DNA from: Blautia hominis
Lineage (GTDB): Bacteria > Bacillota > Clostridia > Lachnospirales > Lachnospiraceae
NCBI GenBank assembly: GCA_002270465.1
Contig: NQOF01000004.1
Location: forward strand, 310,001 to 374,000
DNA: 64,000 nucleotides
Reading direction: 5' to 3'
Shown: positions 27,338 to 36,106 of the stretch, one piece after another
Layout: each line of letters starts with the position of its first letter
How positions within the stretch are numbered: position 1 is the first letter of the stretch
Translations under genes and position numbers: made by a program
The notes under the pieces: model-generated
What the model was told of the DNA's origin: nothing
Seen by the model: only the letters and a program-made list of their open reading frames with translations
Databases searched by the model: none

Positions 27338-27787
27338 GATGTTCCCCCCTGTTTATCGTGTGTTCATATCGAAAAAAAAGCACATAAGATATGCTGCCTT
27401 ATGCCCTATATATACATATATAACACAGTTTTCCAAGAAAGTCGATAAGATAAAATGGTTTTTATATTTTGATGGATCGTAAGTTACTGTACACAGGCCA
27501 CTGTACCGGGAGGCGTTTTCATGCCGAAAGCATGAAAATCCCGAGGCAGCCAGCGCGATATAGGGCAGAATGCTCCATATCTGTGCATCGCGATGCGTGT
27601 TACTGGACACGGAGTGTACAGTAACGATCGTAGCGGTTTGGTACCTCACAGTCACAGGGTTTAGGAAGGCGCCTTCCAGGGTGTGCTGCTATACAAAAAA
27701 TACACTTTAAATGTACTGTGAACAGTTACCGTTTTGTGGTATGATAAAGGCAGAAAAATTTTGTTTGGGGTAAGACTGGAGGAACTT
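27338..27787. other. Intergenic region holding a mobile-element-like repeat
   Basis: The 450-bp gap has no supported ORF. It contains the MATE leader and A/T-rich upstream sequence (27338-27474), a 143-bp inverted-repeat element with near-perfect target duplication (27483-27625), and a short palindrome GTACTGTGAACAGTTAC (27713-27729) just upstream of a TATGAT -10-like box for the racemase gene. Confidence 0.7.
27483..27625. mobile_element. MITE-like element C (143 bp)
   Basis: Terminal inverted repeats GTTACTGTACAC (27483-27494) and GTGTACAGTAAC (27614-27625) match perfectly over 12 bp. The flanks GATCGTAA (27475-27482) and GATCGTAG (27626-27633) agree at 7 of 8 bases, as expected for an 8-bp target duplication. 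Inside are strong hairpins, for example TTTTCATGC-CGAAA-GCATGAAAA. No ORF. The internal sequence is not clearly homologous to elements A and B, but length, end motif and duplication length agree. Confidence 0.75.
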
Positions 27788-28606
27788 ATGAAAGTAAAAA
27801 TACGTGTAGCTGACCCTGCAGGGAATATCACAATTTTTGTCATGACACCCCTTGACAGAAGCCGGTATGCGGAAGCTGCCAATCAGCTTTTAGAACAGAG
27901 GGAATATAAGGCGGAGCAGGTAGGGTTCATGGAGGAGATGAGTAACGGTACCTGTCGGATGCAGATGATGGGCGGAGAATTCTGCGGAAATGCCACAAGG
28001 AGTTTCGGATATCTGAAAAGCCTTTTGGACCCGGACCATCCCAAACTTGTAGAGGTGGACGTGAGCGGCTCGGATTCCCCCTTAAAGGTTGAGGTGGATT
28101 TGGAGGCGGGCACCAGCCGCACCGCCATGCCGCTTCCGCGGAAGATGGTGAGTCTTTTGGTGCCTGGCTATGGAAGTTGTCCCATGGTCTGCTTTGACGG
28201 CATCAGCCATATTATCGTGAAGGGACCTAGAAGAAGTGATGCGTTTGTGCAGACTGTGCTGAAGGCAGCTAAGGAACAGGAAACATGCGATGCATACGGT
28301 ATCATGTTTCTGGAACCCAGCGGGGACGGTATGGAGAAATGTTACCGGATGACACCGGTGGTATATGTGGCCAAGACCGATTCCCTGGTATGGGAATCAA
28401 GCTGTGGAAGCGGGAGTATGGCATGCGCGGCTTATTTGGCGGATAAAAAGGATGACGGGACTTATATTTATATTTTAAAACAGCCGGACGGCCTGATTGA
28501 GGCATCCGTGATCCGCCGGGAGGGGAAAACAGCAGAGTGCAGAATGGGCGGTAAGGTTTCCATTTCTGATGAACTGGAAGCAGAGATCCTGTGCCGTGCA
28601 GAATAA
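27788..28606 (+). CDS. DapF/CntK-like amino acid racemase
   Basis: A 272-residue cofactor-independent epimerase/racemase of the diaminopimelate epimerase fold. Two catalytic cysteines are visible: GGEFCGNATRSFG in the N-terminal lobe and ESSCGSGSMACAAYL in the C-terminal lobe. The first motif resembles the histidine-racemase (CntK) group more than true DapF. The ATG at 27788 is preferred over an upstream in-frame start because GGAGG at 27778-27782 precedes it. No nicotianamine-synthase-like or opine dehydrogenase genes are nearby, so an opine metallophore role is not supported locally. It makes a D-amino acid or meso form, substrate unknown. Confidence 0.8.
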   Translation: MKVKIRVADPAGNITIFVMTPLDRSRYAEAANQLLEQREYKAEQVGFMEEMSNGTCRMQMMGGEFCGNATRSFGYLKSLLDPDHPKLVEVDVSGSDSPLKVEVDLEAGTSRTAMPLPRKMVSLLVPGYGSCPMVCFDGISHIIVKGPRRSDAFVQTVLKAAKEQETCDAYGIMFLEPSGDGMEKCYRMTPVVYVAKTDSLVWESSCGSGSMACAAYLADKKDDGTYIYILKQPDGLIEASVIRREGKTAECRMGGKVSISDELEAEILCRAE

Positions 28607-28657
28607 TACGGTGCGACAGAAGTTTATGTAAAAGGAAGAAGAAAGGTTGACATAAAT

Positions 28658-29344
28658 ATGCAGAGAAGCAGTTTACATAATCCATATCCAGTGATTGAAA
28701 AAGACGGCACCCTTTCCTTTGGCGGCAATCAGGCCTGGTCAGATTCTGCTGTTATGAGGAAATGTGGATGCGGTGTGATAGGCGGGACAGATTTATTGTT
28801 GTATTTAAGTTTACATAAAGATATCTGCCGGACGGAATTATTTCAGGAAGCCTATTTGGAAAACGGTATTCTTGAACTGCCGGAGTATTTGAATTATGTA
28901 AACTATATGAGGAAAAGGTATCTGCCGGTCATCCCTTATTTCGGTATGGCAGGGTGGATGCTGGTGCTGGGGCTGAATCGGTATTTCAGGCATGAACGGA
29001 TCAGGCTCAGGGCAGCATTCGGGGTATTTCCAAGGAATCTGTGGGTGCGGATCAGTGCCATGCTGGCGCATGATATCCCGGTCATTCTTTTGGTGGGGCC
29101 TAATTTTCCTTTCGTATGGGGAAAACACAGGCTGAATATGTACCATCGGTCAGCTGGGGGAGAGTATTCCCCTTCCTGCCAGATAAAGGCACATTTTGTC
29201 ACTGTGACAGGTATGGATGAGACCTGGATGCGGGTTTCCTCCTGGGGAAAGGAATATTATATCAACAGGCAGGAGTATTACAATTATGTGAGGAAACACA
29301 GTAGTTTTCTGATCAGTAATATCTGTTATATTAAGAGCAGGTAG
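28658..29344 (+). CDS. Putative cysteine-peptidase-fold protein
   Basis: A 228-residue protein I do not recognise with certainty. The arrangement resembles papain-like/C39-type folds: Gln25 in GGNQAW, Cys36 or Cys38 in KCGCGVIGG at a helix start, His179 in AHFVTVTG, and VSSWGKEYYIN (192-202) as the strand after the His. A hydrophobic segment around 92-107 could be a membrane or buried helix. There is no signal peptide. GAAGAAAGG precedes the ATG, 51 bp after the racemase gene. The catalytic assignment is inference. Confidence 0.55.
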   Translation: MQRSSLHNPYPVIEKDGTLSFGGNQAWSDSAVMRKCGCGVIGGTDLLLYLSLHKDICRTELFQEAYLENGILELPEYLNYVNYMRKRYLPVIPYFGMAGWMLVLGLNRYFRHERIRLRAAFGVFPRNLWVRISAMLAHDIPVILLVGPNFPFVWGKHRLNMYHRSAGGEYSPSCQIKAHFVTVTGMDETWMRVSSWGKEYYINRQEYYNYVRKHSSFLISNICYIKSR

Positions 29345-29376
29345 TAGTGGGACTCATGAAATAGTTCATCATATTT

Positions 29377-29430
29377 GGGAATTATCCCGGGCGGCGGATG
29401 TGCCGCTTGGTGATAATTCCCTTTTGTTTT
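29377..29430 (+). terminator. Terminator after the racemase/peptidase-like genes
   Basis: GGGAATTATC (from 29377) pairs with GATAATTCCC (29412-29421), with an inner CGGC/GCCG stem, followed by TTTTGTTTT. Confidence 0.85.
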
Positions 29431-29549
29431 ATGTGCTGCGGGTTGATGATGGTCAAAATATCAAACATTTTTGGTAGAAAAGGCACCTGTTCCGTCATAA
29501 TGACATGGGTTACAATGGATTCATCAAAAAGATCACGGAGGTAATAAAA

Positions 29550-30860
29550 ATGAGAAAGAAAACAGTGGCTATGCTGCTTACAGCGGCAATGACCTGCGGC
29601 ATGCTGGCAGGGTGCGGCAGCCAGGGGGACAGCAGTAAAGAGGCTTCCGGCTCAGGCAGCAAAAAGGGGGACGGCGATACCTTGACCGTTATGTGTGTGG
29701 GGACAGAGGCAGATACTTATATTGATGCCTACAACTCCATTGCTGAGAAGTTTTCAGAGGATAATGAGTATGGCGTAAAGGTAAAGATGGATTTCTATGA
29801 AAATGAACAGTATAAGACAAAGCTGACTACGCTGATGGCCTCAAATGCAGTGCCGGACGTGTTTTTTACCTGGGAATTGTCCTATCTGCAGCCGTTTGTG
29901 GAGGGAGGTAAGGTAACGGATATCACCTCATATCTGGAGAAGGATGCAGAGTGGAAGGACAGTTTTGCGGACGGAACCCTGGATCTGCTGTCATATGACG
30001 GTAAGAATTATGGGGTCCCTACTCAGAAATCACTGTGCGTTATGTTTTATAACAAAAAGATATTTGAGGAAAACAAAGTTCAGGTGCCTTCCACGTATGA
30101 TGAGTTTCTGAGTGTGTGTGACACCCTGAAAAGTAACGGGGTGACTCCTATGGCCATGTGCGGGACCGATGCCTGGATCCCTGCGCAGTTTGTGCAGCAG
30201 ATAGCAGGTGGGATGGCGGGGGACAAGCTATTCCAGGATATTTGTGACGGAAGTGAAAAATGGAATAATGAAACCCATGTAAAGGCGGCCGAGGAAGTGA
30301 AGAAAATGGCAGATGCAGGGTATTTTCAGGATGGATATATCGGTATGGGGCCGGAGGAGTCAACAGATTTATTTACCAATGGAAAATCCGCCATGTATTT
30401 TATGGGAGCGTGGGATGCGGATAAGATCCAGAAGAGCGGTATAGGTGAAGATGCAGGGGCGTTTGTGCTGCCGGCTTATGATGCGCAGTATAATAATATT
30501 TCCGTGGGGTCTGTGGATACCAGCTTTGCCGTTTCAGAGACTTGCGAAAATAAAGATGCGGCTGTGGCGTTTTTGAAATTCTGGACTTCCCAAGAAATGG
30601 AGGAAATGCTGTTGTATGAAAATGGCAGGATTCCGGCAGATAATTTTGAACTGGATACCAGTAAGCTGACACCGCTTATGGGGGAGGTGCTGACGATCTC
30701 CAATGAGCAGGTAGGGTTGACTCCCTGGTGGGATAGACAGTTTGGAGCTGGAGAAGGGGTTGAGTTTAATAATACTTGTGTTTCTGTGCTTGGGGGGGAG
30801 GATGCGAAAGCGGCGTTTGATGGGCTGCAGCAATTTGCGGAGGATAATGCTGATAGGTAG
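29550..30860 (+). CDS. ABC sugar-binding lipoprotein
   Basis: A 436-residue solute-binding protein with signal peptide and lipobox LAGC at Cys22, then a Ser/Gly/Lys linker. The frame is open from 29505, but the ATG at 29550 is the start: GGAGGT at 29537-29542 is well spaced, and the signal peptide begins there. It shows family elements such as VPDVFFTWELSYL and SAMYFMGAWDADKI. It feeds the permeases at 31596 and 32493, but is separated from them by 735 bp of hairpin and tandem repeats. GH42 at the operon end suggests a beta-galactoside ligand. Confidence 0.93.
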   Translation: MRKKTVAMLLTAAMTCGMLAGCGSQGDSSKEASGSGSKKGDGDTLTVMCVGTEADTYIDAYNSIAEKFSEDNEYGVKVKMDFYENEQYKTKLTTLMASNAVPDVFFTWELSYLQPFVEGGKVTDITSYLEKDAEWKDSFADGTLDLLSYDGKNYGVPTQKSLCVMFYNKKIFEENKVQVPSTYDEFLSVCDTLKSNGVTPMAMCGTDAWIPAQFVQQIAGGMAGDKLFQDICDGSEKWNNETHVKAAEEVKKMADAGYFQDGYIGMGPEESTDLFTNGKSAMYFMGAWDADKIQKSGIGEDAGAFVLPAYDAQYNNISVGSVDTSFAVSETCENKDAAVAFLKFWTSQEMEEMLLYENGRIPADNFELDTSKLTPLMGEVLTISNEQVGLTPWWDRQFGAGEGVEFNNTCVSVLGGEDAKAAFDGLQQFAEDNADR

Positions 30861-30886
30861 TTAGTTGATGGATGGCTAAGAGGGAC

Positions 30887-31104
30887 GGGGAAGGAGGAGG
30901 GACAGAGCAGGACCGGAGGGGGAGGGGAACCGGAAAACGATGCACTCCGCTGGTCAGAAGCTAACCTGCTCCCAGTCACTAAGTTCATCGCCAGTGGGCT
31001 CTTCACTAAGTGTCTGGGGCAGGTGGATCTTCTGACCGCTCCGCGAAACATCGTTTTCCGGTTCCCCTCCCCCTCCGGCCCTGCTCTGCCCCTCCTCCTT
31101 CCCC
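30887..31104. repeat. Large inverted repeat (218 bp)
   Basis: Arms 30887-30942 and 31049-31104 (56 nt each) are complementary except for two positions. The left arm is purine-rich (GGGGAAGGAGGAGGG at its start), the right arm is its pyrimidine-rich complement. Weaker pairing continues inward (GGTCAGAAG with CTTCTGACC, and CCTGC with GCAGG), so the RNA should form one very long hairpin. No T run follows, so it is not a classic terminator. A role as a processing or stabilising structure protecting binding-protein mRNA is an inference. Confidence 0.85.
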
Positions 31105-31111
31105 TGATTTT

Positions 31112-31560
31112 GGCAGCGGTAGGATGGCAGCGGTAGGATGCGACGGTAGGATATAGCGGTAGGATGCGACGGTAGGATATAGCGGTAGGATGCGACGGTA
31201 GGATATAGCGGTAGGATGCGACGGCAGGATATAGCAGTAGGATGTGACGGCAGAATATAGCAGTAGGATGTGACGGTAGGATATAGCGGTAGGATGCGAC
31301 GGCAGGATATAGCGGTAGGATGCGACGGCAGGATATAGCGGTAGGATGCGACGGCAGGATACAGCGGTAGGATGCGGCGGTAGGATACACCGGTGGGATG
31401 TAGCGGTAGGCTGCTGCATAGGATGCGGCGGTAGGATGTAGCGGTAGGAATCAGCGTAGGATGCGGTGGTAGGATATAGCGGTAGGATACAGTGGTAGAA
31501 TACAGCGGTATGATACAGCGTAGGATACAGTGGTAGGAAAGGGATTTAGTGGTAGGATGT
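31112..31560. repeat. 13-bp tandem repeat array, about 35 units
   Basis: Direct repeats of consensus RYRGCGGTAGGAT. In the left two-thirds two variants alternate (GCGACGGTAGGAT and ATAGCGGTAGGAT), giving a 26-bp higher-order period; the right third is degenerate with one- or two-base indels. The units are contiguous with no unique spacers, so this is not CRISPR. The unit length does not preserve a reading frame across the array because of the indels. Confidence 0.92.
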
Positions 31561-31595
31561 GGATGGATTGAGTTTGGGTTGGCGAGGTAGATGGG

Positions 31596-32477
31596 ATGAA
31601 TAAGGTTTTAGGGAATAAGAGGAGTATTGCGGTGTTTGTGCTGCCGGCTTTTTTGATTTATGCGGTTTTTGTGTTGGTGCCGATTGGGTATAATGTGTAT
31701 GTTAGTTTCCTGCAGACGGATTTGATGAGTCCTAGTAAGTTTGTGGGGTTGAAGAATTATGTAAACTTGTTTCGGGACTCTACTTTTACGGGGGCTTTGA
31801 GGAATAATATTTTGATGGTGGTGGGGTCGCTGATCGCGCATTTGCCGTTGGCGCTGTTGTTTGGGAATATTTTGTTTCAGAAGATTAAGGGGAGCCATTT
31901 TTTTCAGACGGTGTTTTTTTTGCCGAGTGTTATCTGTGGGGTGGCTGTGGGGCTGACCTGGACGTTTGTGTATAACTCGGAGTTTGGGCTGCTCAATAAG
32001 TTTTTGGAAGTGATCGGGCTGGAGAGTCTGCAGCATGTGTGGCTGTCGGATAAAGATCTGGCACTGTTTTGTATCATTGTGGTTGTTATGTGGCAGTTTG
32101 TCGGGTATCACATGATCATTCAGCTTGCGGCTATGAAAAATATCCCGGCCTCTTATTATGAGGCTGCGGAGATTGACGGGGCCAGTAAATGGGTGCAGTT
32201 TAAGAGTATTACCTTTCCTTTGATCAAGCCTATCTTGAAGGTGGATGCGGTACTGATCATTACAGGTTCCCTGAAATATTATGATCTGATCGCGGTTATG
32301 ACCGGAGGCGGGCCAAATCATGCTACGGAACTTATGTCAACCTATATGTTTTATCAGGGGTTCAGGACGCTGAAGTATGGGTATTCCGCAGGGATTGGTG
32401 TGATCCTGCTGATCTTATGTATGTGTTCTGTGCTGCTGTCAAATCTGGTGTTCCGTTCGGAACCTGTTGAATTTTAG
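31596..32477 (+). CDS. ABC sugar transporter permease (MalF/UgpA type)
   Basis: A 293-residue CUT1 permease with about six helices; EAA loop EAAEIDGASKWVQFKSITFP and MTGGGPNHATELMSTYMFY. The ATG at 31596 is preceded by GAGG; an ATG at 31591 leads at once to a stop. Codon use in its first half is unusually rich in T- and G-ending codons (many TTT, TTG, GTG, GGG) compared with neighbouring permeases, possibly reflecting local mutation bias next to the repeat array or transfer. It forms the import channel with the 32493 product. Confidence 0.93.
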   Translation: MNKVLGNKRSIAVFVLPAFLIYAVFVLVPIGYNVYVSFLQTDLMSPSKFVGLKNYVNLFRDSTFTGALRNNILMVVGSLIAHLPLALLFGNILFQKIKGSHFFQTVFFLPSVICGVAVGLTWTFVYNSEFGLLNKFLEVIGLESLQHVWLSDKDLALFCIIVVVMWQFVGYHMIIQLAAMKNIPASYYEAAEIDGASKWVQFKSITFPLIKPILKVDAVLIITGSLKYYDLIAVMTGGGPNHATELMSTYMFYQGFRTLKYGYSAGIGVILLILCMCSVLLSNLVFRSEPVEF

Positions 32478-32492
32478 GAGGAGGGCGGAAAG

Positions 32493-33329
32493 ATGAAAGT
32501 ATCGGCAAAGGATAAGGTTTTTCTTGTACTGAAATATGTTGTGCTGGGGATTTTTACCGTTCTGTGTCTTTATCCTCTTTTGTGGCTGTTTTTGAGTTCT
32601 TTTAAGACGAATACGGAACTGTACGCCAATCCTTGGGGGCTGCCGGAGCAGTTTAGGCTGGATAATTATATCCAGGCCATAACAGAGGGGCACATTTTGC
32701 AATATTTCGGCAACTCTGTTATTATTGCAGTATCGGCCGTTTTGGTGGCAGTTGTGTTGAGCAGTATGGTGTCTTACGCCATCACAAGGATGCAGTGGAA
32801 ACTGTCTAAGCTGACGCTGAATGTATTTTTGCTGGGGATGATGATTCCGGTGTATGCCATGGTGGTTCCCTTGTTTTCCATGTTTAACAGGATGGGGCTT
32901 TTGAATACACATTTGGCGGTAATCATACCGCATATTGCGATCGCTTTTCCAATGGCTATTTTTATAATGACAGGATTTATGGGGTCTCTTCCCAAGGAGA
33001 TGGAGGAGGCAGCGGTTATGGATGGGTGTAATATCTACCAGATATTTTTTAAGATCATTATGCCTATTTCAAAATCGTCGGTTGTGACGGTGGCGGTTGT
33101 GACTTTTATTAATATATGGAATGACTTGCTGCTTCCGCAGATTTTCCTGACGGATTCGTCCAAGATGACGCTCCCGGTGGGGCTGACAGAATTCCAGGGT
33201 CAGTATGCAACGAATTATGTGGCAGAGATCGCAGCAGTGATCATAACCATAATACCCAGTATCATTGTGTACATATGGCTTCATAAGCACATTATGGAGG
33301 GCATGGTAGCCGGGGCAGTCAAGGGGTAG
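32493..33329 (+). CDS. ABC sugar transporter permease (MalG/UgpE type)
   Basis: A 278-residue CUT1 permease; EAA loop EAAVMDGCNIYQIFFKIIMP, NIWNDLLLPQIFL, and the ending HIMEGMVAGAVKG. It begins 15 bp after the first permease, with AGGAGG upstream. The response-regulator gene starts 10 bp after it, so transporter and regulator are cotranscribed, which would give autoregulation of the locus. Confidence 0.94.
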   Translation: MKVSAKDKVFLVLKYVVLGIFTVLCLYPLLWLFLSSFKTNTELYANPWGLPEQFRLDNYIQAITEGHILQYFGNSVIIAVSAVLVAVVLSSMVSYAITRMQWKLSKLTLNVFLLGMMIPVYAMVVPLFSMFNRMGLLNTHLAVIIPHIAIAFPMAIFIMTGFMGSLPKEMEEAAVMDGCNIYQIFFKIIMPISKSSVVTVAVVTFINIWNDLLLPQIFLTDSSKMTLPVGLTEFQGQYATNYVAEIAAVIITIIPSIIVYIWLHKHIMEGMVAGAVKG

Positions 33330-33339
33330 AGGAGGAGAC

Positions 33340-34173
33340 ATGAATTTACTGGTTGCGGATGATGAGATGGCGATTCGGAGGGGGATGTTGTCCCTTCCAT
33401 GGACAAGTATTGGCATTGAGGAAGTCTATGAGGCGGAAAATGGACTGCAGGCAAAGGATATCCTGCGGCAAAAACGGGTGGACATTATAATCAGCGATAT
33501 TAAGATGCCCGGACTTACGGGATTAGAGCTGGCTGAGTATGTGAAGGAGTATGACCTGGACACGGCAGTGATACTCCTGACAGGATTTTCTGACTTTTCC
33601 TATGCCCAGAAGGCAATCAGAAATGAAGTTTTTGACTATATGCTAAAGCCGCTGCGGCCTAAGGATATTCTGGAAACCGTGTCAGGTGTTATGAAGCGGC
33701 TGGAGCAGAGACGCTATCAGAAAAATGTAGTGCGCAGGTATGAGACCGACGCGGACAGCGTGGATCTGGGTGACCAGATACGGCATCATTTCAGAGGCAT
33801 CAATACACAGTGTATGGATATCCTGCAGGATATGGCCCAGAGCTTTACGCAGGATATCACATTGAATTCCATTGCGGATACCTATCATTTTTCACCTGCG
33901 TATCTCTCCAGAATGATCAAGAAGGAGACAGGGTACTCTTTCAGCGAGATCTTAAACAGTATGCGTCTTGCGGAGGCAGTGTGGCTGCTCAGGGAAGACC
34001 ATGTGAAAATCGGGCTGCTGTGTGAAAAATCAGGGTTCCGGGATGCCAGATATTTCAGCCAGGTGTTCAAAAAAGCGTTTGGATGCAGTCCCGGCGAATT
34101 TAGGAAAAATGCCGGACAGCAGAAAAACTACAGTATTAAGAGTATACTGGAGCTGATTCAGGAGAAGAAATGA
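33340..34173 (+). CDS. AraC-type response regulator (short)
   Basis: A 277-residue regulator, much shorter than the 480-520 residue relatives in this window: the receiver domain (acidic pocket ADDE, Asp53 in IISDIKMP, Lys in MLKPLR) joins almost directly to two AraC helix-turn-helix units (TLNSIADTYHFSPAYLSRMI and the CEKSGFRDARYFSQVF unit). GGAGGAG precedes the ATG. It overlaps the kinase start by 4 bp. Gene order is regulator before kinase, opposite to the two other pairs here. Confidence 0.92.
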   Translation: MNLLVADDEMAIRRGMLSLPWTSIGIEEVYEAENGLQAKDILRQKRVDIIISDIKMPGLTGLELAEYVKEYDLDTAVILLTGFSDFSYAQKAIRNEVFDYMLKPLRPKDILETVSGVMKRLEQRRYQKNVVRRYETDADSVDLGDQIRHHFRGINTQCMDILQDMAQSFTQDITLNSIADTYHFSPAYLSRMIKKETGYSFSEILNSMRLAEAVWLLREDHVKIGLLCEKSGFRDARYFSQVFKKAFGCSPGEFRKNAGQQKNYSIKSILELIQEKK

Positions 34174-36017
34174 GATTACTCTTTGGCAGATCTGCGCAGC
34201 TTGGAAGCAGCAGAGGTATCCGGAGGCATGTGATGACAGAAAAAAGAAAGCGGAAGCTGAGGATCACGGGGATCAGAAAAAAGATGCTGTTTGTATTTGC
34301 TGTCCTTATTACAATAACAGGTGCGGGCATCTCTGTTTTTTCCGCGGCAGTTTTCAAGCAGGGATACGGCAAGATTTCCAAAGTGTATCTCCAGGATGTA
34401 ACACAGCAGACTACCAACAATCTTGAAAATATGATTCAGACCATAGAGGACATTAATATTCAGATCCTCTCCAGCGCTGTGATCCAGGAGCAGCTGGAGA
34501 TTGTAAACGGGCAGGAGATGGAGCCTTACAGCATCCGGAACATCAGCAAGATCGTGGAGCGGGAGCTGGAGACAAACGCCCTGTTCAGTTCCGATGTGGT
34601 TTCACTGAGTGTTATCTCAAAGAGCGGACTGGAGTTTTCCGTAAAAAAGATCACAGGGCGCGGGACTGACCTTGCCTTTTTGGAGGGAGATATCTATAAG
34701 GCCAATGGGACCACCCTTTGGGGACTGGTGGGACCTGACAAGGATATCTGTATTGCCAAGGCGATTCTGGATCTGACCACTATGAAGCCCATCGGATATA
34801 TTAATATTGTTTACGAGAGGGAATATTTCGGTGACATTGTAAAGGATAATTCCACGGAATACTCGGGCGCGTCATATGTGGTGGACCGGGATGGGACCAT
34901 AGTTGTCACCAACCATGAAAAATATCTGGGCACCCGTTTCCCCGTGGCCATCGAGGCACTGAGGGAAACGGACACATCCAGATATGATATATTAAATGAT
35001 ACAAATTCCTTCTATTATGTAGGAAACGAGATGCCAAATGGCTGGACCCTTGTGGAAGCGGTATCGGTAAAGGAGTTCTATAAAAATACATACAGAGTCA
35101 TAGGGCTGACAGGCATTTTTCTTCTGGGGATCTTGATCCTGAGTTTTTTCTCAATCAATATGGCTACAAAGCATATTGCCAGGCCCACCCAGGACCTGCT
35201 GGAGAGTATGAAGCTGTTCGGAAAAGGAAACCTTTCCCACAGGGTGGAGGTAAAGTCCACGGACGAGATTGGTCAGATAGGAAGCGAATACAACCGTATG
35301 GCCGAAAATATAGAGACTCTGATCGAAAAGGTCTACAAGATGGAGATCACCCAGAAGCAGGCGGAGATAGATTTTTTATGTATGCAGATCAATCCCCACT
35401 TTCTCTACAATACACTGGATACCATCAGCTGGATGGCTATTATGCAGGGAAACCTGGATATTTCGGAGATGACCATATCCCTGGCAGATTTACTCAGAGC
35501 CATGATCAAGAAGGACAGGTTTGTCACAGTGGAGGAGGAGATGAAGACCGTGAAGGATTATCTTCTGATACAGGGGCAGCGGTTCGGGGATAAGATATCT
35601 GTCCTTTATGATGTGGATGAACAGGCTTACCCCTGTCAGGTCCCCAATTTCATTCTTCAGCCGCTGATCGAAAACGCCATCATCCATGGGCTGGAACCAA
35701 AGCTGGGAAAAGGGATGCTCTGTGTGCGGATCAAACTGGAAAAGGACACAGTAGTGTTCTGCATAGCGGATGACGGTGTGGGCATGAGCCGGGAAGAAAT
35801 ACGGGAACTCTATGAAAAATGTGAGATGAATGAGACAAATCAAAATATAGGGCTTAAAAATGTTTACCGCAGACTTATCCTGTGTTATGGTGAAAGCAGC
35901 AGGCTTCATATAGAGAGTGAGAAGCACAGGGGAACGAAAATTAATTTTATCCTGCCCATGATGATCAAGGGTAACAGTTCAGGCGAGCCTGAACTGTTAC
36001 ATGCATCCAGCCATTAG
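34170..36017 (+). CDS. Sensor histidine kinase with element-altered C-terminus
   Basis: A 615-residue YesM-type kinase: TM near residues 45-65, extracellular sensor, a second TM near 310-330 (GIFLLGILILSFFSINMA), HAMP, phospho-acceptor His410 in QINPHFLYN, and GHKL ATPase (LIENAIIHGL, DDGVGMS). The start overlaps the regulator by ATGA; an in-frame ATG at 34233 is an alternative. The last 14 codons, after LPMMIKG, lie inside a 136-bp mobile element that inserted at 35971. Removing the element and one copy of its 8-bp duplication restores a frame ending GQQEEEN and a TGA at 36135-36137, directly against the GH42 start. The catalytic domains are intact. Confidence 0.93.
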   Translation: MRLLFGRSAQLGSSRGIRRHVMTEKRKRKLRITGIRKKMLFVFAVLITITGAGISVFSAAVFKQGYGKISKVYLQDVTQQTTNNLENMIQTIEDINIQILSSAVIQEQLEIVNGQEMEPYSIRNISKIVERELETNALFSSDVVSLSVISKSGLEFSVKKITGRGTDLAFLEGDIYKANGTTLWGLVGPDKDICIAKAILDLTTMKPIGYINIVYEREYFGDIVKDNSTEYSGASYVVDRDGTIVVTNHEKYLGTRFPVAIEALRETDTSRYDILNDTNSFYYVGNEMPNGWTLVEAVSVKEFYKNTYRVIGLTGIFLLGILILSFFSINMATKHIARPTQDLLESMKLFGKGNLSHRVEVKSTDEIGQIGSEYNRMAENIETLIEKVYKMEITQKQAEIDFLCMQINPHFLYNTLDTISWMAIMQGNLDISEMTISLADLLRAMIKKDRFVTVEEEMKTVKDYLLIQGQRFGDKISVLYDVDEQAYPCQVPNFILQPLIENAIIHGLEPKLGKGMLCVRIKLEKDTVVFCIADDGVGMSREEIRELYEKCEMNETNQNIGLKNVYRRLILCYGESSRLHIESEKHRGTKINFILPMMIKGNSSGEPELLHASSH

Positions 36018-36106
36018 AAATCGCCTCGCGATGGGCTGGATGCTTGCTGGCACTACCTGTTCTTACGGTCAGCGCAGTAAATGCGCAGACCTGTCTGAAC
36101 TGTTAC
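35971..36106. mobile_element. MITE element A (136 bp) inserted in kinase 3' end
   Basis: Ends GTAACAGTTCAG (35971-35982) and CTGAACTGTTAC (36095-36106) are perfect inverted repeats. Perfect 8-bp direct repeats GATCAAGG flank it (35963-35970 and 36107-36114). The left end carries a 30-bp palindrome (35971-36000). A 32-nt block (36060-36091) is the reverse complement of 43215-43246 in element B with one mismatch. It has no ORF of its own, so it is non-autonomous. Ends beginning GTAA with 8-bp duplications fit mobilisation by an IS66-type transposase (family knowledge; no such gene in this window). Confidence 0.9.

Larger units (their letters stand above)
30861..31595. other. Long non-coding gap inside an operon
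   Basis: 735 bp between the binding-protein and permease genes. It is filled by a 218-nt inverted repeat and an array of about 35 short repeats. Minus-strand reading frames across it are translations of the repeat (Arg-Ile-Leu-Pro-like periods) and are not supported as genes. Confidence 0.8.

Noticed and set aside
27788-28606. True diaminopimelate epimerase (DapF)
   Set aside because: The two cysteine motifs fit the fold, but the first motif and the lack of lysine-pathway neighbours favour a broader racemase call.
30476-31419. Long minus-strand ORFs (about 300 and 137 residues) across the gap between binding protein and permease
   Set aside because: The translations are periodic readouts of the 13-bp array and the inverted repeat, without ribosome site or domain signal, and antisense to an operon.
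31112-31560. CRISPR-like array
   Set aside because: Units are contiguous 13-mers without unique spacers, and no cas genes are present.
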